In this document: positions 35,233 to 43,698 of the stretch, one piece after another
Layout of the letters: the number at the start of each line of letters is the position of its first letter
Position numbering within the stretch: the stretch's first letter is position 1
Assembly (NCBI RefSeq): GCF_001954135.1
Contig: NZ_MBEQ01000110.1
Coordinates: 62,001-126,000 of the forward strand
Direction of reading: 5' to 3'
DNA: 64,000 bases
Source: Mycobacterium sp. GA-1841
GTDB taxonomy: Bacteria > Actinomycetota > Actinomycetes > Mycobacteriales > Mycobacteriaceae
Notes under the pieces: generated by a model
What the model was told of the DNA's origin: nothing
Database searches by the model: none
What the model saw: only the letters and a program-made list of their open reading frames with translations
Program-made: the position numbers and the translations under genes

Positions 35233-36605
35233 CCAGACGCAGAACTGCCCGACTCACCACGCTGTTGCTGGTGGGATTGCTGATCGCCGGTGTGGCGTGC
35301 ATAGTCCACATGCGCTACTTCTCGCCGCGAACGTTGACGGCGATCTTTACCACAGCGACCGCTGTGTACCCGGGAGACCAGGTGAAGGTCTCGGGTGTTC
35401 GGGTCGGCACGATCAAGTCGATCGAAGCGGCTGGAACCTCGGTGCGTATGACGATGACCGTGGATCGCGACGTGCCGATACCGGCAGACGCGCGTGCTGT
35501 CATCGTGGCTCAAAACCTGATTTCCGCGCGATACGTTCAGCTCACGCCGCCCTACCGGTGGAGTGGCCCCAGGATGCCCGACGGCGCCGAGATTCCGCTG
35601 GAACGTACTGCTGTGCCCGTTGAATGGGATGAAGTCAAAGACCAACTCAACAGACTCGCAGTCGAATTGGGGCCCCAGAACGGGGTGTCCGGCACGGCGA
35701 CGGCACGGGTGATCGACAGCGCCGCAAATGCCATGGCGGGCAATGGGCCGAAGCTTCGTGAAACGTTGGCCCAACTGTCCAACGCCGGAAGGATCCTGGC
35801 CGACGGAAGTGGCGACATCGTCGGGACCATCCAGAACCTGCAGAGGTTCATCACGACGCTGAAGGCCAGCTCGACACAGATCGTGGAATTTCAGGATCGG
35901 CTCGCCAGCCTGACCAGTGTTCTCGACGGCAGCAAGTCCGACATCGATGCGATGTTGACCAATGTCTCCGAAGTCGTCAGCGAGGTCCAGCGGTTCGTGC
36001 GGGACACCCGCGAACCAGCTGCAGAGCAGGTGAGAGGGTTGGCCAGCGTCACGCAGAACGTCGTGGATCATCAGCGCGACCTGAAACAGATCCTGCATGT
36101 TGCGCCGACTGCCATCGCGAACACGTTGAACATGTTCGATCCCCGTGATGGCGGTGCGACGGGGATCTTCACGTTTGTCAATTTCAGCAACCCGGTCGAA
36201 TTCCTTTGTGGCGCAATAGGTGCGATCGAGAACACCACTGCGCCCGAAACCGCGAAGCTCTGCAATCAGCACCTCGGTCCCGCGTTGAAACAGATGAACT
36301 TCAACTACTTGCCGTTCCCGGTCAATCCGGTCCTGACATCGGTCCCGCCCCCTGAGGATCTGCTGTACACCGAACCAGGACTCGCACCGGGCGGTTCCGG
36401 GCCGAAGCCCGAGGCGCCGGAGCCGCCGCCGGCGGTCTCTGCCTACACCGGCGTAGGGGACGTGCCCCCGCCACCTGGCTACGGGCCACCGCCGGGCCAG
36501 TCAGATCTCAGCGGGATGCTGATGCCGGCGTCTCCGCCCGCACTGCCGGTGCCGCCGCCTTCGGAGCCGCCAAGAGCTGCAGAGAGAGGAGCGCCGTCAC
36601 CGTGA
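35229..36605 (+). CDS. mceD: MCE-family protein D (MceD)
   Basis: This 458-residue protein has an N-terminal membrane helix (about 8-27), the MCE domain with VYPGDQVKVSGVRVGTIKSI, a long helical region, and a Pro/Gly-rich C-terminal tail of about 65 residues, as in MceD of other operons. I chose the GTG at 35229, which gives a GTGA overlap and a spacing of 11 nt from AGGAG (35213-35217). The GTG at 35220 lies only 2 nt from that site. Confidence 0.9.
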   Translation: MTRRRTARLTTLLLVGLLIAGVACIVHMRYFSPRTLTAIFTTATAVYPGDQVKVSGVRVGTIKSIEAAGTSVRMTMTVDRDVPIPADARAVIVAQNLISARYVQLTPPYRWSGPRMPDGAEIPLERTAVPVEWDEVKDQLNRLAVELGPQNGVSGTATARVIDSAANAMAGNGPKLRETLAQLSNAGRILADGSGDIVGTIQNLQRFITTLKASSTQIVEFQDRLASLTSVLDGSKSDIDAMLTNVSEVVSEVQRFVRDTREPAAEQVRGLASVTQNVVDHQRDLKQILHVAPTAIANTLNMFDPRDGGATGIFTFVNFSNPVEFLCGAIGAIENTTAPETAKLCNQHLGPALKQMNFNYLPFPVNPVLTSVPPPEDLLYTEPGLAPGGSGPKPEAPEPPPAVSAYTGVGDVPPPPGYGPPPGQSDLSGMLMPASPPALPVPPPSEPPRAAERGAPSP

Positions 36606-37762
36606 ACCTCCTCGGACCGCTGCGCCGCTGTGCGGTGCTGTGCTCCTGCGCGCTCGTCACGGCCGGTTGCAGCTTCGGTGGGTTGAACTCGCTTCCCTTG
36701 CCAGGCGCTGATGGCCGCGGCTCTGATGCCATCACGTACCACATCGAAGTGTCCAACGTCAGCACGCTGGAACCCAACTCGCCGGTGCTGCTCGATGACG
36801 TCACGGTCGGAAGTGTGCGCAGTCTGCGTGTCGCGGGATGGCATGCCGACGTAGAAATCTCCGTACGGCCCGACGTTATCGTCCCAGGCAACGTCAAAGC
36901 GTCGGTCGGACAGACCAGCCTCCTCGGCTCGATGCACCTGTCCCTCGATGTACCCGCGGGCCAGGTGCCGCAGGCGCGCCTGGCTCCCAACTCCACCCTG
37001 TCGCTGAACGAATCCACCGCGTATCCCACCACCGAGCGGACACTGACGACGCTGTCGGCAGTGGTGAACTCGGGCGGACTCGGACAGATCGGCGACATCA
37101 TTCACAACTTCGATGTCGCGCTTACTCCGCACCGATCGGACGCTCGGGAGCTGCTCACCAACCTCAATGAGGTAATTGGTGTGTTCGACACTCAGCAGGG
37201 CGACATCGTCGCGTCGATCCAAGCGTTGAACCGGTTGGCCGGCGAGCTGGCTGATCAGCGGGGCGTCATCACCCGCACACTGAAGGACGTACCTCCGGCT
37301 CTGGATGTGCTGATCGCCGAACGTCCTCGCATAACAACAGCATTGGACAAGATGCGAGTCTTCAGCGACACAACCCGTGGATTGATCGACGACAGCCGAA
37401 ACGATTTGGTCACCACATTGCACAACCTCGAGCCGACAGTTCGGGCGCTGGCTGACGTCGGGCCCGAAATCGACACCGCACTGGCCTTCTTGCCGGTCAT
37501 GCCCTTCGGACAAAACGTGATCGATCGCGGTATCAAAGGTGATTACATGAACTTGTTCGCGGTGTTCGATCTCACCGTCCCCCGGTTGAAGCGCGGGCTG
37601 CTCACCGGAACCCGTTGGGGAGACGAACATATCCACTTGGTGCCGGCTCCCGGAGACCCCGGCTACGACGCCTACTACGCCAACAGCCCGCTCACCGCAC
37701 CCCTGCAATCTCCACCGGCTCCACTGCCACCTGCACCCGCACCGCCGAGCGGGGGCGGCTGA
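36602..37762 (+). CDS. mceE: MCE-family lipoprotein E (MceE, LprK-like)
   Basis: This 386-residue protein has an N-terminal signal peptide and lipobox ending in VTAGC (Cys23), so it is predicted to be a lipoprotein, as the E subunit of mce operons is. The MCE domain follows (VSNVSTLEPNSPVLLDDVTV). The C-terminus is Pro-rich. The GTG start overlaps the mceD stop (GTGA). The lipid anchor places it on the outer face of the cytoplasmic membrane. Confidence 0.92.
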   Translation: MNLLGPLRRCAVLCSCALVTAGCSFGGLNSLPLPGADGRGSDAITYHIEVSNVSTLEPNSPVLLDDVTVGSVRSLRVAGWHADVEISVRPDVIVPGNVKASVGQTSLLGSMHLSLDVPAGQVPQARLAPNSTLSLNESTAYPTTERTLTTLSAVVNSGGLGQIGDIIHNFDVALTPHRSDARELLTNLNEVIGVFDTQQGDIVASIQALNRLAGELADQRGVITRTLKDVPPALDVLIAERPRITTALDKMRVFSDTTRGLIDDSRNDLVTTLHNLEPTVRALADVGPEIDTALAFLPVMPFGQNVIDRGIKGDYMNLFAVFDLTVPRLKRGLLTGTRWGDEHIHLVPAPGDPGYDAYYANSPLTAPLQSPPAPLPPAPAPPSGGG

Positions 37763-39357
37763 TGCTGACCCGCTTCATCCGGATCCAGTTACTGATTTTT
37801 GTGATTGCCTCTGTCGTCGGAATGGTCACCATGGCTGTCGTTTACATTCAGGCACCCACCCTGCTCGGCCTCGGTCGCCTCGTCGTCCGGCTCGAACTTC
37901 CCGCCGGTGGTGGGATTTACCAGATGTCCAACGTGACCTATCGGGGCGTCCAGGTAGGCAAGGTCACCGACGTCACCCTCACTCCTGAAGGTGCTGAGGC
38001 GACGATGTCGCTCGCCTCCTCACCGCGCATACCCGCAGATCTTGTCGCCGAAGTGCGCAGTGTCAGTGCCGTCGGTGAGCAATACGTTGATCTTCGCCCC
38101 CGCACTTCGGCACCTCCCTACCTGGAGACGGGTTCGGTCATCACACGTAAAGACGCGAGCATCCCCCAACCTGTCGGTCCGATGCTCGACAACGTCAGCG
38201 CACTCCTTGGCAGCATTCCGAAGGACCAGCTGTCCGATCTTCTCGACGAGTCGTCCAAGGGGCTCGACGACGCGGGGTTCGACCTTGGGTCGCTCATCGA
38301 CTCGTCGGCAACCGTGGCGCGGGATTTCCATACGGTCTCTGGGCAGACGCAGACCCTGATCGATGACTCGGGACCGCTTCTGGACGGCCAGGTGCAGTCG
38401 GCCGACGCAACCCGAACATGGGCCCGGAGCCTGGCCGGCGTCACCGACCGCCTGGTCGCCGGCGACCCCCAGATCCGGACGATATTGCAGCGGGGGCCGG
38501 GCGCTCTGCAGGAGGTGTCGCGCCTGCTGAACAGCGTGAAGCCGACGTTGCCAGTGCTGCTGGCCAATCTGACGAGTCTCGGGCAGGTGGGTGTCACGTA
38601 TCTGCCTTCCCTAGAGCAACTTCTGGTATTGATCCCGCCGTATTTCGCGGACCTGCAAGCAATTGCGCCGAACAACAATGCCACCGGCCTACCGCTGGCG
38701 AACTTCAGGATCGAGATAAGCGATCCCCCCGCGTGTACGGTCGGGTACCTCCCGCCCTCGCAATGGCGTTCGCCGGCTGACACCACGACCATTGACACGC
38801 CCGACGGTCTGTATTGCAAACTGCCGCAGGATTCCCCGATCCTGGTACGCGGAGCCCGCAACCTACCGTGTATGGGTAAGCCAGGGAAGCGGGCACCGAC
38901 AGTCGAGATCTGTGAGAGCGACAAGCCTTACATGCCGTTGGCAATGCGCCAGCACGCCCTCGGTCCCAGTCCCGTCGATCCCAATCTTCTGGCGCAGGGA
39001 GTGGCCCCCGATGATCGAGTGACCTACGACGATCACACCCACGCACCTCTCGACGGCACGCCGTTGCCACCCGGCGTCGATTCCTCCGCGCCGGCGCCCG
39101 CTGACGGTCCGCCTGCACCGGAGCTTTTGCCGGGAGATGCTCCCCAGTCCGGGACACCCGTGGCGCCGTCCGGGTATTCCAAATCCTCGCCAAGTCCATC
39201 GGTTTCGGTGGCCACCTACGATCCACGCACCGGCCGGTTCATGGCATCTGACGGATCGACCCATGTTCAGGCCAACATGGTCGTACGACCGTCGCAAGAG
39301 ACGTCTCAAGACAAGTGGAAGGACCTGATCCTCGATCCCGCGGTGGGCGTTTCATGA
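37762..39357 (+). CDS. mceF: MCE-family protein F (MceF)
   Basis: This 531-residue protein has an N-terminal membrane helix (about 6-28), the MCE domain with YQMSNVTYRGVQVGKVTDV near 54-72, a helical region, and a long C-terminal part with several Cys residues (YLPPSQWRSP; NLPCMGKPGKR) and a Pro/Ser-rich segment, typical of MceF. It overlaps mceE by 1 nt (TGATG) and the next small gene by ATGA. It is the last MCE subunit of the operon. Confidence 0.92.
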   Translation: MLTRFIRIQLLIFVIASVVGMVTMAVVYIQAPTLLGLGRLVVRLELPAGGGIYQMSNVTYRGVQVGKVTDVTLTPEGAEATMSLASSPRIPADLVAEVRSVSAVGEQYVDLRPRTSAPPYLETGSVITRKDASIPQPVGPMLDNVSALLGSIPKDQLSDLLDESSKGLDDAGFDLGSLIDSSATVARDFHTVSGQTQTLIDDSGPLLDGQVQSADATRTWARSLAGVTDRLVAGDPQIRTILQRGPGALQEVSRLLNSVKPTLPVLLANLTSLGQVGVTYLPSLEQLLVLIPPYFADLQAIAPNNNATGLPLANFRIEISDPPACTVGYLPPSQWRSPADTTTIDTPDGLYCKLPQDSPILVRGARNLPCMGKPGKRAPTVEICESDKPYMPLAMRQHALGPSPVDPNLLAQGVAPDDRVTYDDHTHAPLDGTPLPPGVDSSAPAPADGPPAPELLPGDAPQSGTPVAPSGYSKSSPSPSVSVATYDPRTGRFMASDGSTHVQANMVVRPSQETSQDKWKDLILDPAVGVS

Positions 39358-39848
39358 CCGGAAACTGGTCCGTCATACGGCACGCCGCGGCGGCCGCGGC
39401 GGTGATTACGGCGGTGGGGTCGGTGCCCATCGCGCAGGCGACGTTCGAGGACATCGCGATCAATGCGACGATGCGTGCGGTATCCGATGGGCAGTGGGCC
39501 AAGACCAACGAGATATTCCACGACGAGCCATCGGTATCGAGCACGTGGACCATCACTTCGACATGCAGCGGTGCCTACGACTGCGTCGGGCAGGTCACCA
39601 GCGACCACGGTTGGACTGCGCAGGCGCGTTACGTCAGCAAGTTGTGGTTCGTCACACGCACCGTCCCGGACTGGGTGCGCTGTGACGATGGCAGCACCGC
39701 TCCGGGCAAGCAGATCTTCAAGTTCTACCGGGATACCAACGATCAGCGGACGTTCAGGGGCTGGGACTCGACAGTCGGGCCCAGCGGCGCCTGTGGAATC
39801 AATCTGCCCTTGGCCATCGAGATGCCATTCACGCTGAGCCCGGTGTAG
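39354..39848 (+). CDS. Small exported protein coupled to the mce operon
   Basis: This 164-residue protein starts in an ATGA overlap with mceF. It has a hydrophobic signal sequence (about residues 9-28, Ala-rich) with a plausible cleavage site after AQA. The mature part has four Cys (CSGAYDC; RCDDG; GACGIN) that could form two disulfides. I do not recognise a named family with certainty; similar small exported proteins follow mceF in some mycobacterial operons. It may be an accessory envelope component of this transporter. Confidence 0.7.
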   Translation: MTGNWSVIRHAAAAAAVITAVGSVPIAQATFEDIAINATMRAVSDGQWAKTNEIFHDEPSVSSTWTITSTCSGAYDCVGQVTSDHGWTAQARYVSKLWFVTRTVPDWVRCDDGSTAPGKQIFKFYRDTNDQRTFRGWDSTVGPSGACGINLPLAIEMPFTLSPV

Positions 39849-39875
39849 TGCGATGGCTATCGGTGAGTGAGAGGC

Positions 39876-39977
39876 CACAACTACCCGCATTCCGCTGGTC
39901 GGATCGGCGACCCGGAGCACGATATCGGCTCGGCCGTCGCCTTCCTGGTCGGCACTCAGGCGCGCTACGTCACCGGT
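39876..39977 (+). pseudogene. C-terminal remnant of an SDR dehydrogenase gene
   Basis: In the 150-bp gap between the exported protein and tetR, one forward frame reads AGRIGDPEHDIGSAVAFLVG followed by a TQARYVTG segment. This is the characteristic C-terminal block of SDR dehydrogenases just before the VDGG motif. No SDR N-terminus precedes it, and the frame then runs into unrelated sequence over the tetR gene. It is best explained as a gene relic left at a rearrangement junction between the mce operon and the next cluster. Confidence 0.65.
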
Positions 39978-39998
39978 CGGGGTGCTCGGCGCGGCGAT

Positions 39999-40643
39999 TC
40001 AGTCTCTCGCGTGTTCGCGTGCTTGGGTGGCAATGCCAGTGGCGACTGCTTCGAGAAGCCTCTCGATGTGCTTCGCATCGCTCTTGGACCGATCGCCGGA
40101 GGCATACCGTGTGAACAATCCCGCGATAAATGTGATGACCGCGTCGCCCTGTGCGTTGCGTACGTCCTCATCGACCGGGCCGAAGTTGACTCCCGCTATG
40201 GCGTCGTGCGTCATCGCCACAATCCGGGACACGAACAAATCGAAGGTTTCGGCTAGTACGGGATCCCTCGCCGCAGCCAGCAGCAGTTCTTGACGCGCTA
40301 TGTTGAGCAGCAGCCCGTCGCCTCTGGACTGCATGACGATCAGCTCCGCCAATCGACCGAAGGGAGAATCGGTCTTGGTCGCGGTATCAGTGACCGAACG
40401 CAGATTCTCGCGGTCTATGGCCGCGACTCGTTCGCCGACGCCGCGCACTAGTGCAGCCCGGGTCCGGTAGTAGTAGGACGTCGTGCCGTCGGGAACGTTA
40501 GCGGCGCGGTCCACTTGTTGGTGGGTGAGCCCGCGAGAACCCTGCTCGGCAAGTACGCGAATCCCGGCATCGCACAGTTCGCGTCTGCGCTCGTCGCCGT
40601 CGCGTTTTCGTGGTGTGGCAATGCGCCCGAGTGTACCGGTCAA
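39999..40643 (-). CDS. TetR-family regulator of the second cluster
   Basis: This 214-residue protein has an N-terminal TetR helix-turn-helix (LCDAGIRVLAEQGSRGLTHQ; DRAANVPDGTTSYYYRTRAAL at about 45-65) and a helical C-terminal ligand domain. The start is a TTG in a TTGA overlap with the SDR upstream, so both belong to one leftward transcript. It most probably binds the AGAGGTAT repeats at 41450-41487 and controls both the leftward genes and the operon starting at 41537. The ligand is unknown. Confidence 0.85.
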   Translation of the reverse strand: MTGTLGRIATPRKRDGDERRRELCDAGIRVLAEQGSRGLTHQQVDRAANVPDGTTSYYYRTRAALVRGVGERVAAIDRENLRSVTDTATKTDSPFGRLAELIVMQSRGDGLLLNIARQELLLAAARDPVLAETFDLFVSRIVAMTHDAIAGVNFGPVDEDVRNAQGDAVITFIAGLFTRYASGDRSKSDAKHIERLLEAVATGIATQAREHARD

Positions 40644-41410
40644 CGCAGGACCGTCCCCCCGTCCACGTTGATGACCTGGCCGTTGATCCAGGCGCCCTCG
40701 TCAGATAGCAGGAAGGCGACGACGCCTGCGATGTCGGTGGGTCGGCCGACCCGCGGACCGCGGATTCGCTTGAGCGCCGACTTTTCGAGGTTCGGCCACT
40801 GCGGCACCGAACGTATCGCCTCCGTGGCGGTGAAGCCCGGGGCCACGGCGTTGCAGCGGATCCCCTCTTTACCCCAGCGCGTCGCCACGTGCCGCGTAAG
40901 CGCGCCAACGCCCGCCTTCGACGCGGCATACGCCGGCCGGGCGGGCTCACCTTGAAAGGCCGCGGCCGACGACATATTCACGATTGCGCCGCCACCGCGT
41001 TCGAGGATGTGTGGGATGGAGTGCTTCATCGCCGCGACGTAACCGCGCAGCGTCACAGCCATGACGCGGTCCCATAAGTCGAAATCGATTTCCACGACGT
41101 CGGAATCACCTTGTAGGGAACTCATGTCGGCGCCAACTGTGAAAAGCGCGTCCAATCCGCCGTAACTCTTCACCGTCTCGGCGACGAGATGGGCGACCGA
41201 CGCGGGGTCAGCCAGATCGAAGGCGACGGCCGTGGCTGTGCCGCCCTCTTCGACGATCGTGCGCGCCGTCTCCTGAGCCGCCTCGGCGGCAATGTCGCCC
41301 ACCACGACACGGCACCCGTCCGCTGCGAGTCGCGCGGCAGTCGTGGCACCGATGCCCGTGGCGCCGCCGGCGACGAGAACGACCTTGCCGGCCAGACCTT
41401 GCAGGCTCAT
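40640..41410 (-). CDS. SDR-family oxidoreductase
   Basis: This 256-residue classical short-chain dehydrogenase has VVLVAGGATGIGATTA (cofactor site, TGxxxGxG variant), VVVGDIAAEA with Asp after beta-2 (NAD preference), IVNMSSAAAFQG with catalytic Ser, PAYAASKAG with Tyr-x-x-x-Lys, and VINVDGGTV at the C-terminus. It is first in a two-gene leftward operon with tetR. The motifs are complete, so it should be an active oxidoreductase. Confidence 0.9.
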   Translation of the reverse strand: MSLQGLAGKVVLVAGGATGIGATTAARLAADGCRVVVGDIAAEAAQETARTIVEEGGTATAVAFDLADPASVAHLVAETVKSYGGLDALFTVGADMSSLQGDSDVVEIDFDLWDRVMAVTLRGYVAAMKHSIPHILERGGGAIVNMSSAAAFQGEPARPAYAASKAGVGALTRHVATRWGKEGIRCNAVAPGFTATEAIRSVPQWPNLEKSALKRIRGPRVGRPTDIAGVVAFLLSDEGAWINGQVINVDGGTVLR

Positions 41411-41449
41411 TACGGCTCCTTTGAAATCAAGGCTTTCCCTCGCACGACA

Positions 41450-41473
41450 ATACCTCTATAGTCACAGAGGTAT
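41450..41473. promoter_or_regulatory. Inverted repeat ATACCTCT-N8-AGAGGTAT, proposed TetR operator 1
   Basis: A perfect 8-bp-arm inverted repeat with an 8-nt spacer sits 39 nt upstream of the leftward SDR start (41410) and 63 nt upstream of the rightward SDR. The arm recurs in the neighbouring element at 41472-41487, so this is a regulatory array, most likely for the TetR at 40643. Confidence 0.7.
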
Positions 41474-41487
41474 AGCTCTAGAGGTAT
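41472..41487. promoter_or_regulatory. Overlapping palindrome ATAGCTCTAGAGGTAT, proposed TetR operator 2
   Basis: The arm AGAGGTAT occurs again immediately after the near-complement ATAGCTCT (one mismatch) with no spacer, giving a 16-bp palindrome that overlaps operator 1 by 2 nt. Multiple arms in one 38-bp stretch suggest cooperative TetR binding across the divergent promoter. Confidence 0.6.
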
Positions 41488-41536
41488 AGAGGAGTCGACA
41501 TCGAGGGGTACTTCGCCACCTTCGACTCCGGATTAC

Positions 41537-42316
41537 ATGGGACTGCCTGACATGCCTAAAACCGAGTCGAACACAACCGGCCGCAGACGAGTTCTGGTTA
41601 CCGGCGCGGCCACCGGCATCGGCGCAGCGATCGTCGACGTCTTCGTGGATTCCGGCGCCGACGTCGTCGCCACCTTCCATGAGGCGCCGTCGCCGGAACG
41701 CTCCCAAGCCACCTGGCTTCACTGCGACGTCACGAGCGTCACCAGCGTCAACGAGACGGTGGACGCAGCCGCGGCGGCCATGGGGGGCTTAGACGCCGTC
41801 ATCCATGCTGCCGGACTCTGGCTACCGGGCATCGCGGGAGCGATCACCGATGCCGACATCGATCGGCTCGTATCGATCAATCTGCGGGGCACCATTCACG
41901 TCAATCAAGCCGCCCACCGAGTCATGCAGGGCTCGGGAGGCCGGATCATCAACTTCGGCTCCGCAGAAGCGGTGATGGGCAGCCCCATTTCGGCGGTCTA
42001 CGCGGCCACGAAGGGAGCGGTACACGCATGGACGCGTTCCGCCGCCAAAGCGTGGGCCAGTGGAGGCATCACCGTGAACGCGATCGCGCCGGCGATGCAA
42101 ACGCCCGGAGCCGACCGCCTGCGTACTTTTCTCGGCCCCGAAGGTGCGGCGTTCATGGACGAGAACCTGAAGCTGGCCATCCCGTTGCGCGGAGCCCTAG
42201 GCGAGCCGGCCGAGGACCTCGGTCCGTTCCTGGTCTTTCTAGCCGGCGAGGGGTCTGGATTCATCACCGGCCAACTGCTCGCCGTCGATGGCGGCCTCGT
42301 CATGCTGGGCGCTTGA
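41537..42316 (+). CDS. SDR-family oxidoreductase
   Basis: This protein of up to 259 residues is a classical short-chain dehydrogenase with RVLVTGAATGIGAAIVD (cofactor site), HAAGLWLPG (variant NNAG), IINFGSAEAV with catalytic Ser, AVYAATKGA with Tyr-x-x-x-Lys, and LLAVDGGLV at the end. ATG codons at 41537 and 41552 are both possible starts. It heads the seven-gene rightward operon downstream of the TetR operator array. The substrate is unknown. Confidence 0.88.
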   Translation: MGLPDMPKTESNTTGRRRVLVTGAATGIGAAIVDVFVDSGADVVATFHEAPSPERSQATWLHCDVTSVTSVNETVDAAAAAMGGLDAVIHAAGLWLPGIAGAITDADIDRLVSINLRGTIHVNQAAHRVMQGSGGRIINFGSAEAVMGSPISAVYAATKGAVHAWTRSAAKAWASGGITVNAIAPAMQTPGADRLRTFLGPEGAAFMDENLKLAIPLRGALGEPAEDLGPFLVFLAGEGSGFITGQLLAVDGGLVMLGA

Positions 42317-42341
42317 GACACCACACCGATCGGAGTACACA

Positions 42342-43154
42342 ATGGACCGGCTGGGCATCGAATTCCTGAGCATCTTCGGCATGCCACCGATTGAATTCAT
42401 CTCTCTCACAGCGGAATTGGGTTGCTACTACATCTCGACGGCGCTCTACGGGGTGCCGCTGCCCGAATTGGGTTACCCGGCGTATTCGCTCAAGGATGAC
42501 AAGCGTCTGCGGCGCGAAATGGTTGCCGCCCTTGCCGATACCGGTGTGAAGATCTCGTTGGGTGAGGGATTGCTGATACTGCCCGAACGTGACTCCGCCA
42601 TTCTGGCAGACGATCTCGACGTGATGGCCGAACTCGGTGCCGAGAAGGTCAATGTCGTGAGCTTCGAGCCCGATCTACGCCGAAGCTGTGACGAGTTCGC
42701 TGCGATCACCGAGATGGCTTCGCAGCGTGGACTGAGTACGGTCACGGAAGTCGTGCCGGGTTTCACTGTGGGAGACCTCAACGCGGGTATGACGGTGGTT
42801 GAGTACGTCGACCGGCCCGAATTCCGCCTCCTGATCGACACCATGCACATCGCCCGGTTGGGCACGCGGCCCGCCGACCTCGCAGCACTCCCCGGGGACA
42901 GCATCGGGTACATCCAGCTGTCCGACACCACGTTGGTCAGCCGATTCGACGACTACAACTTCGAGGCCATGAACGAGCGCCTGGTTCCCGGTACCGGTGA
43001 GGTGCCCCTGAGGGAGTACCTGGCTGAGCTCCCCAAGGACGTCGTCGTCGGCCTCGAAATGCCGCAACGCGAAGCGGCCCTGGCCGGTGCCGGGGCAGCC
43101 GAACGACTGCGACCCGGCGTCGAAGCAGCGCGGGAACTACTCGCATCCATCTGA
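42342..43154 (+). CDS. TIM-barrel sugar-phosphate isomerase/epimerase-like protein
   Basis: This 270-residue AP_endonuc_2/xylose-isomerase-like protein starts at ATG 42342, after a CGGAG site. It has VSFEPDLRRS (the second-strand Glu area), TVTEVVPGFTVGDL, LLIDTMHIARLG with the Asp-x-x-His metal motif, IGYIQLSDTTLV and VVVGLEMPQRE with the last-strand Glu. Family members isomerise or epimerise sugars, inositols or other polyols, or open lactones. It lies 25 nt after the SDR in one operon. Confidence 0.8.
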   Translation: MDRLGIEFLSIFGMPPIEFISLTAELGCYYISTALYGVPLPELGYPAYSLKDDKRLRREMVAALADTGVKISLGEGLLILPERDSAILADDLDVMAELGAEKVNVVSFEPDLRRSCDEFAAITEMASQRGLSTVTEVVPGFTVGDLNAGMTVVEYVDRPEFRLLIDTMHIARLGTRPADLAALPGDSIGYIQLSDTTLVSRFDDYNFEAMNERLVPGTGEVPLREYLAELPKDVVVGLEMPQREAALAGAGAAERLRPGVEAARELLASI

Positions 43155-43212
43155 TGGCCGTCCCACATTGTGCACGAAGAAAGGCGACGAATATGAAAGA
43201 AGGACAACGGGA

Positions 43213-43698
43213 ATGAGGGCAGACGATCTGTACCACTGCGGACTCGTCGTCGAAGACTTCGACGACGAGATGGCGTTTCTCACCGACGTAGTCGGTCACC
43301 GGTGGACTGACACTATCGAGGTGGAGCAGGCGGTCGAAATCGACGGCAGGGTCGAGACCGTACCCCTGCGGCTGGCGTTCTCGCTGAACGAACCACGCCT
43401 GGAACTCGTCCAGGCCGTTCCCAACACCCTGTGGACCCCGTCGACCTCGGGCCTACACCACCTCGGATATTGGTCCGACGACATCGATGACGACATCGCG
43501 ACGCTGCGAGGAAGTCACTTTATTGTCGAGGCACGGGGTCTGACCCCCGAAGGCGACACACTCTGGGCGTACTGCAAAGGCCCGATCGGTCCACGTATTG
43601 AACTCGTCAACCGCGTGATGCAGCCCGTCATGGAGAGCTTCTTCGGCTTGAGGGAAACCCACCCCGCACGGGTGGACGGCGATCGGCCGCTGTCATGA
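43213..43698 (+). CDS. VOC (glyoxalase/bleomycin-resistance fold) protein
   Basis: This 161-residue vicinal-oxygen-chelate fold protein starts at ATG 43213 with GGACAACGGG upstream. It begins DDLYHCGLVVEDF (first-strand His), and has LELVQAVPNTL, GLHHLGYWSDD (second His) and RIELVNRVM (Glu) as the expected metal-ligand segments. VOC enzymes include epimerases, isomerases and ring-cleavage dioxygenases. The stop overlaps the alcohol dehydrogenase start by ATGA. Confidence 0.82.
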   Translation: MRADDLYHCGLVVEDFDDEMAFLTDVVGHRWTDTIEVEQAVEIDGRVETVPLRLAFSLNEPRLELVQAVPNTLWTPSTSGLHHLGYWSDDIDDDIATLRGSHFIVEARGLTPEGDTLWAYCKGPIGPRIELVNRVMQPVMESFFGLRETHPARVDGDRPLS

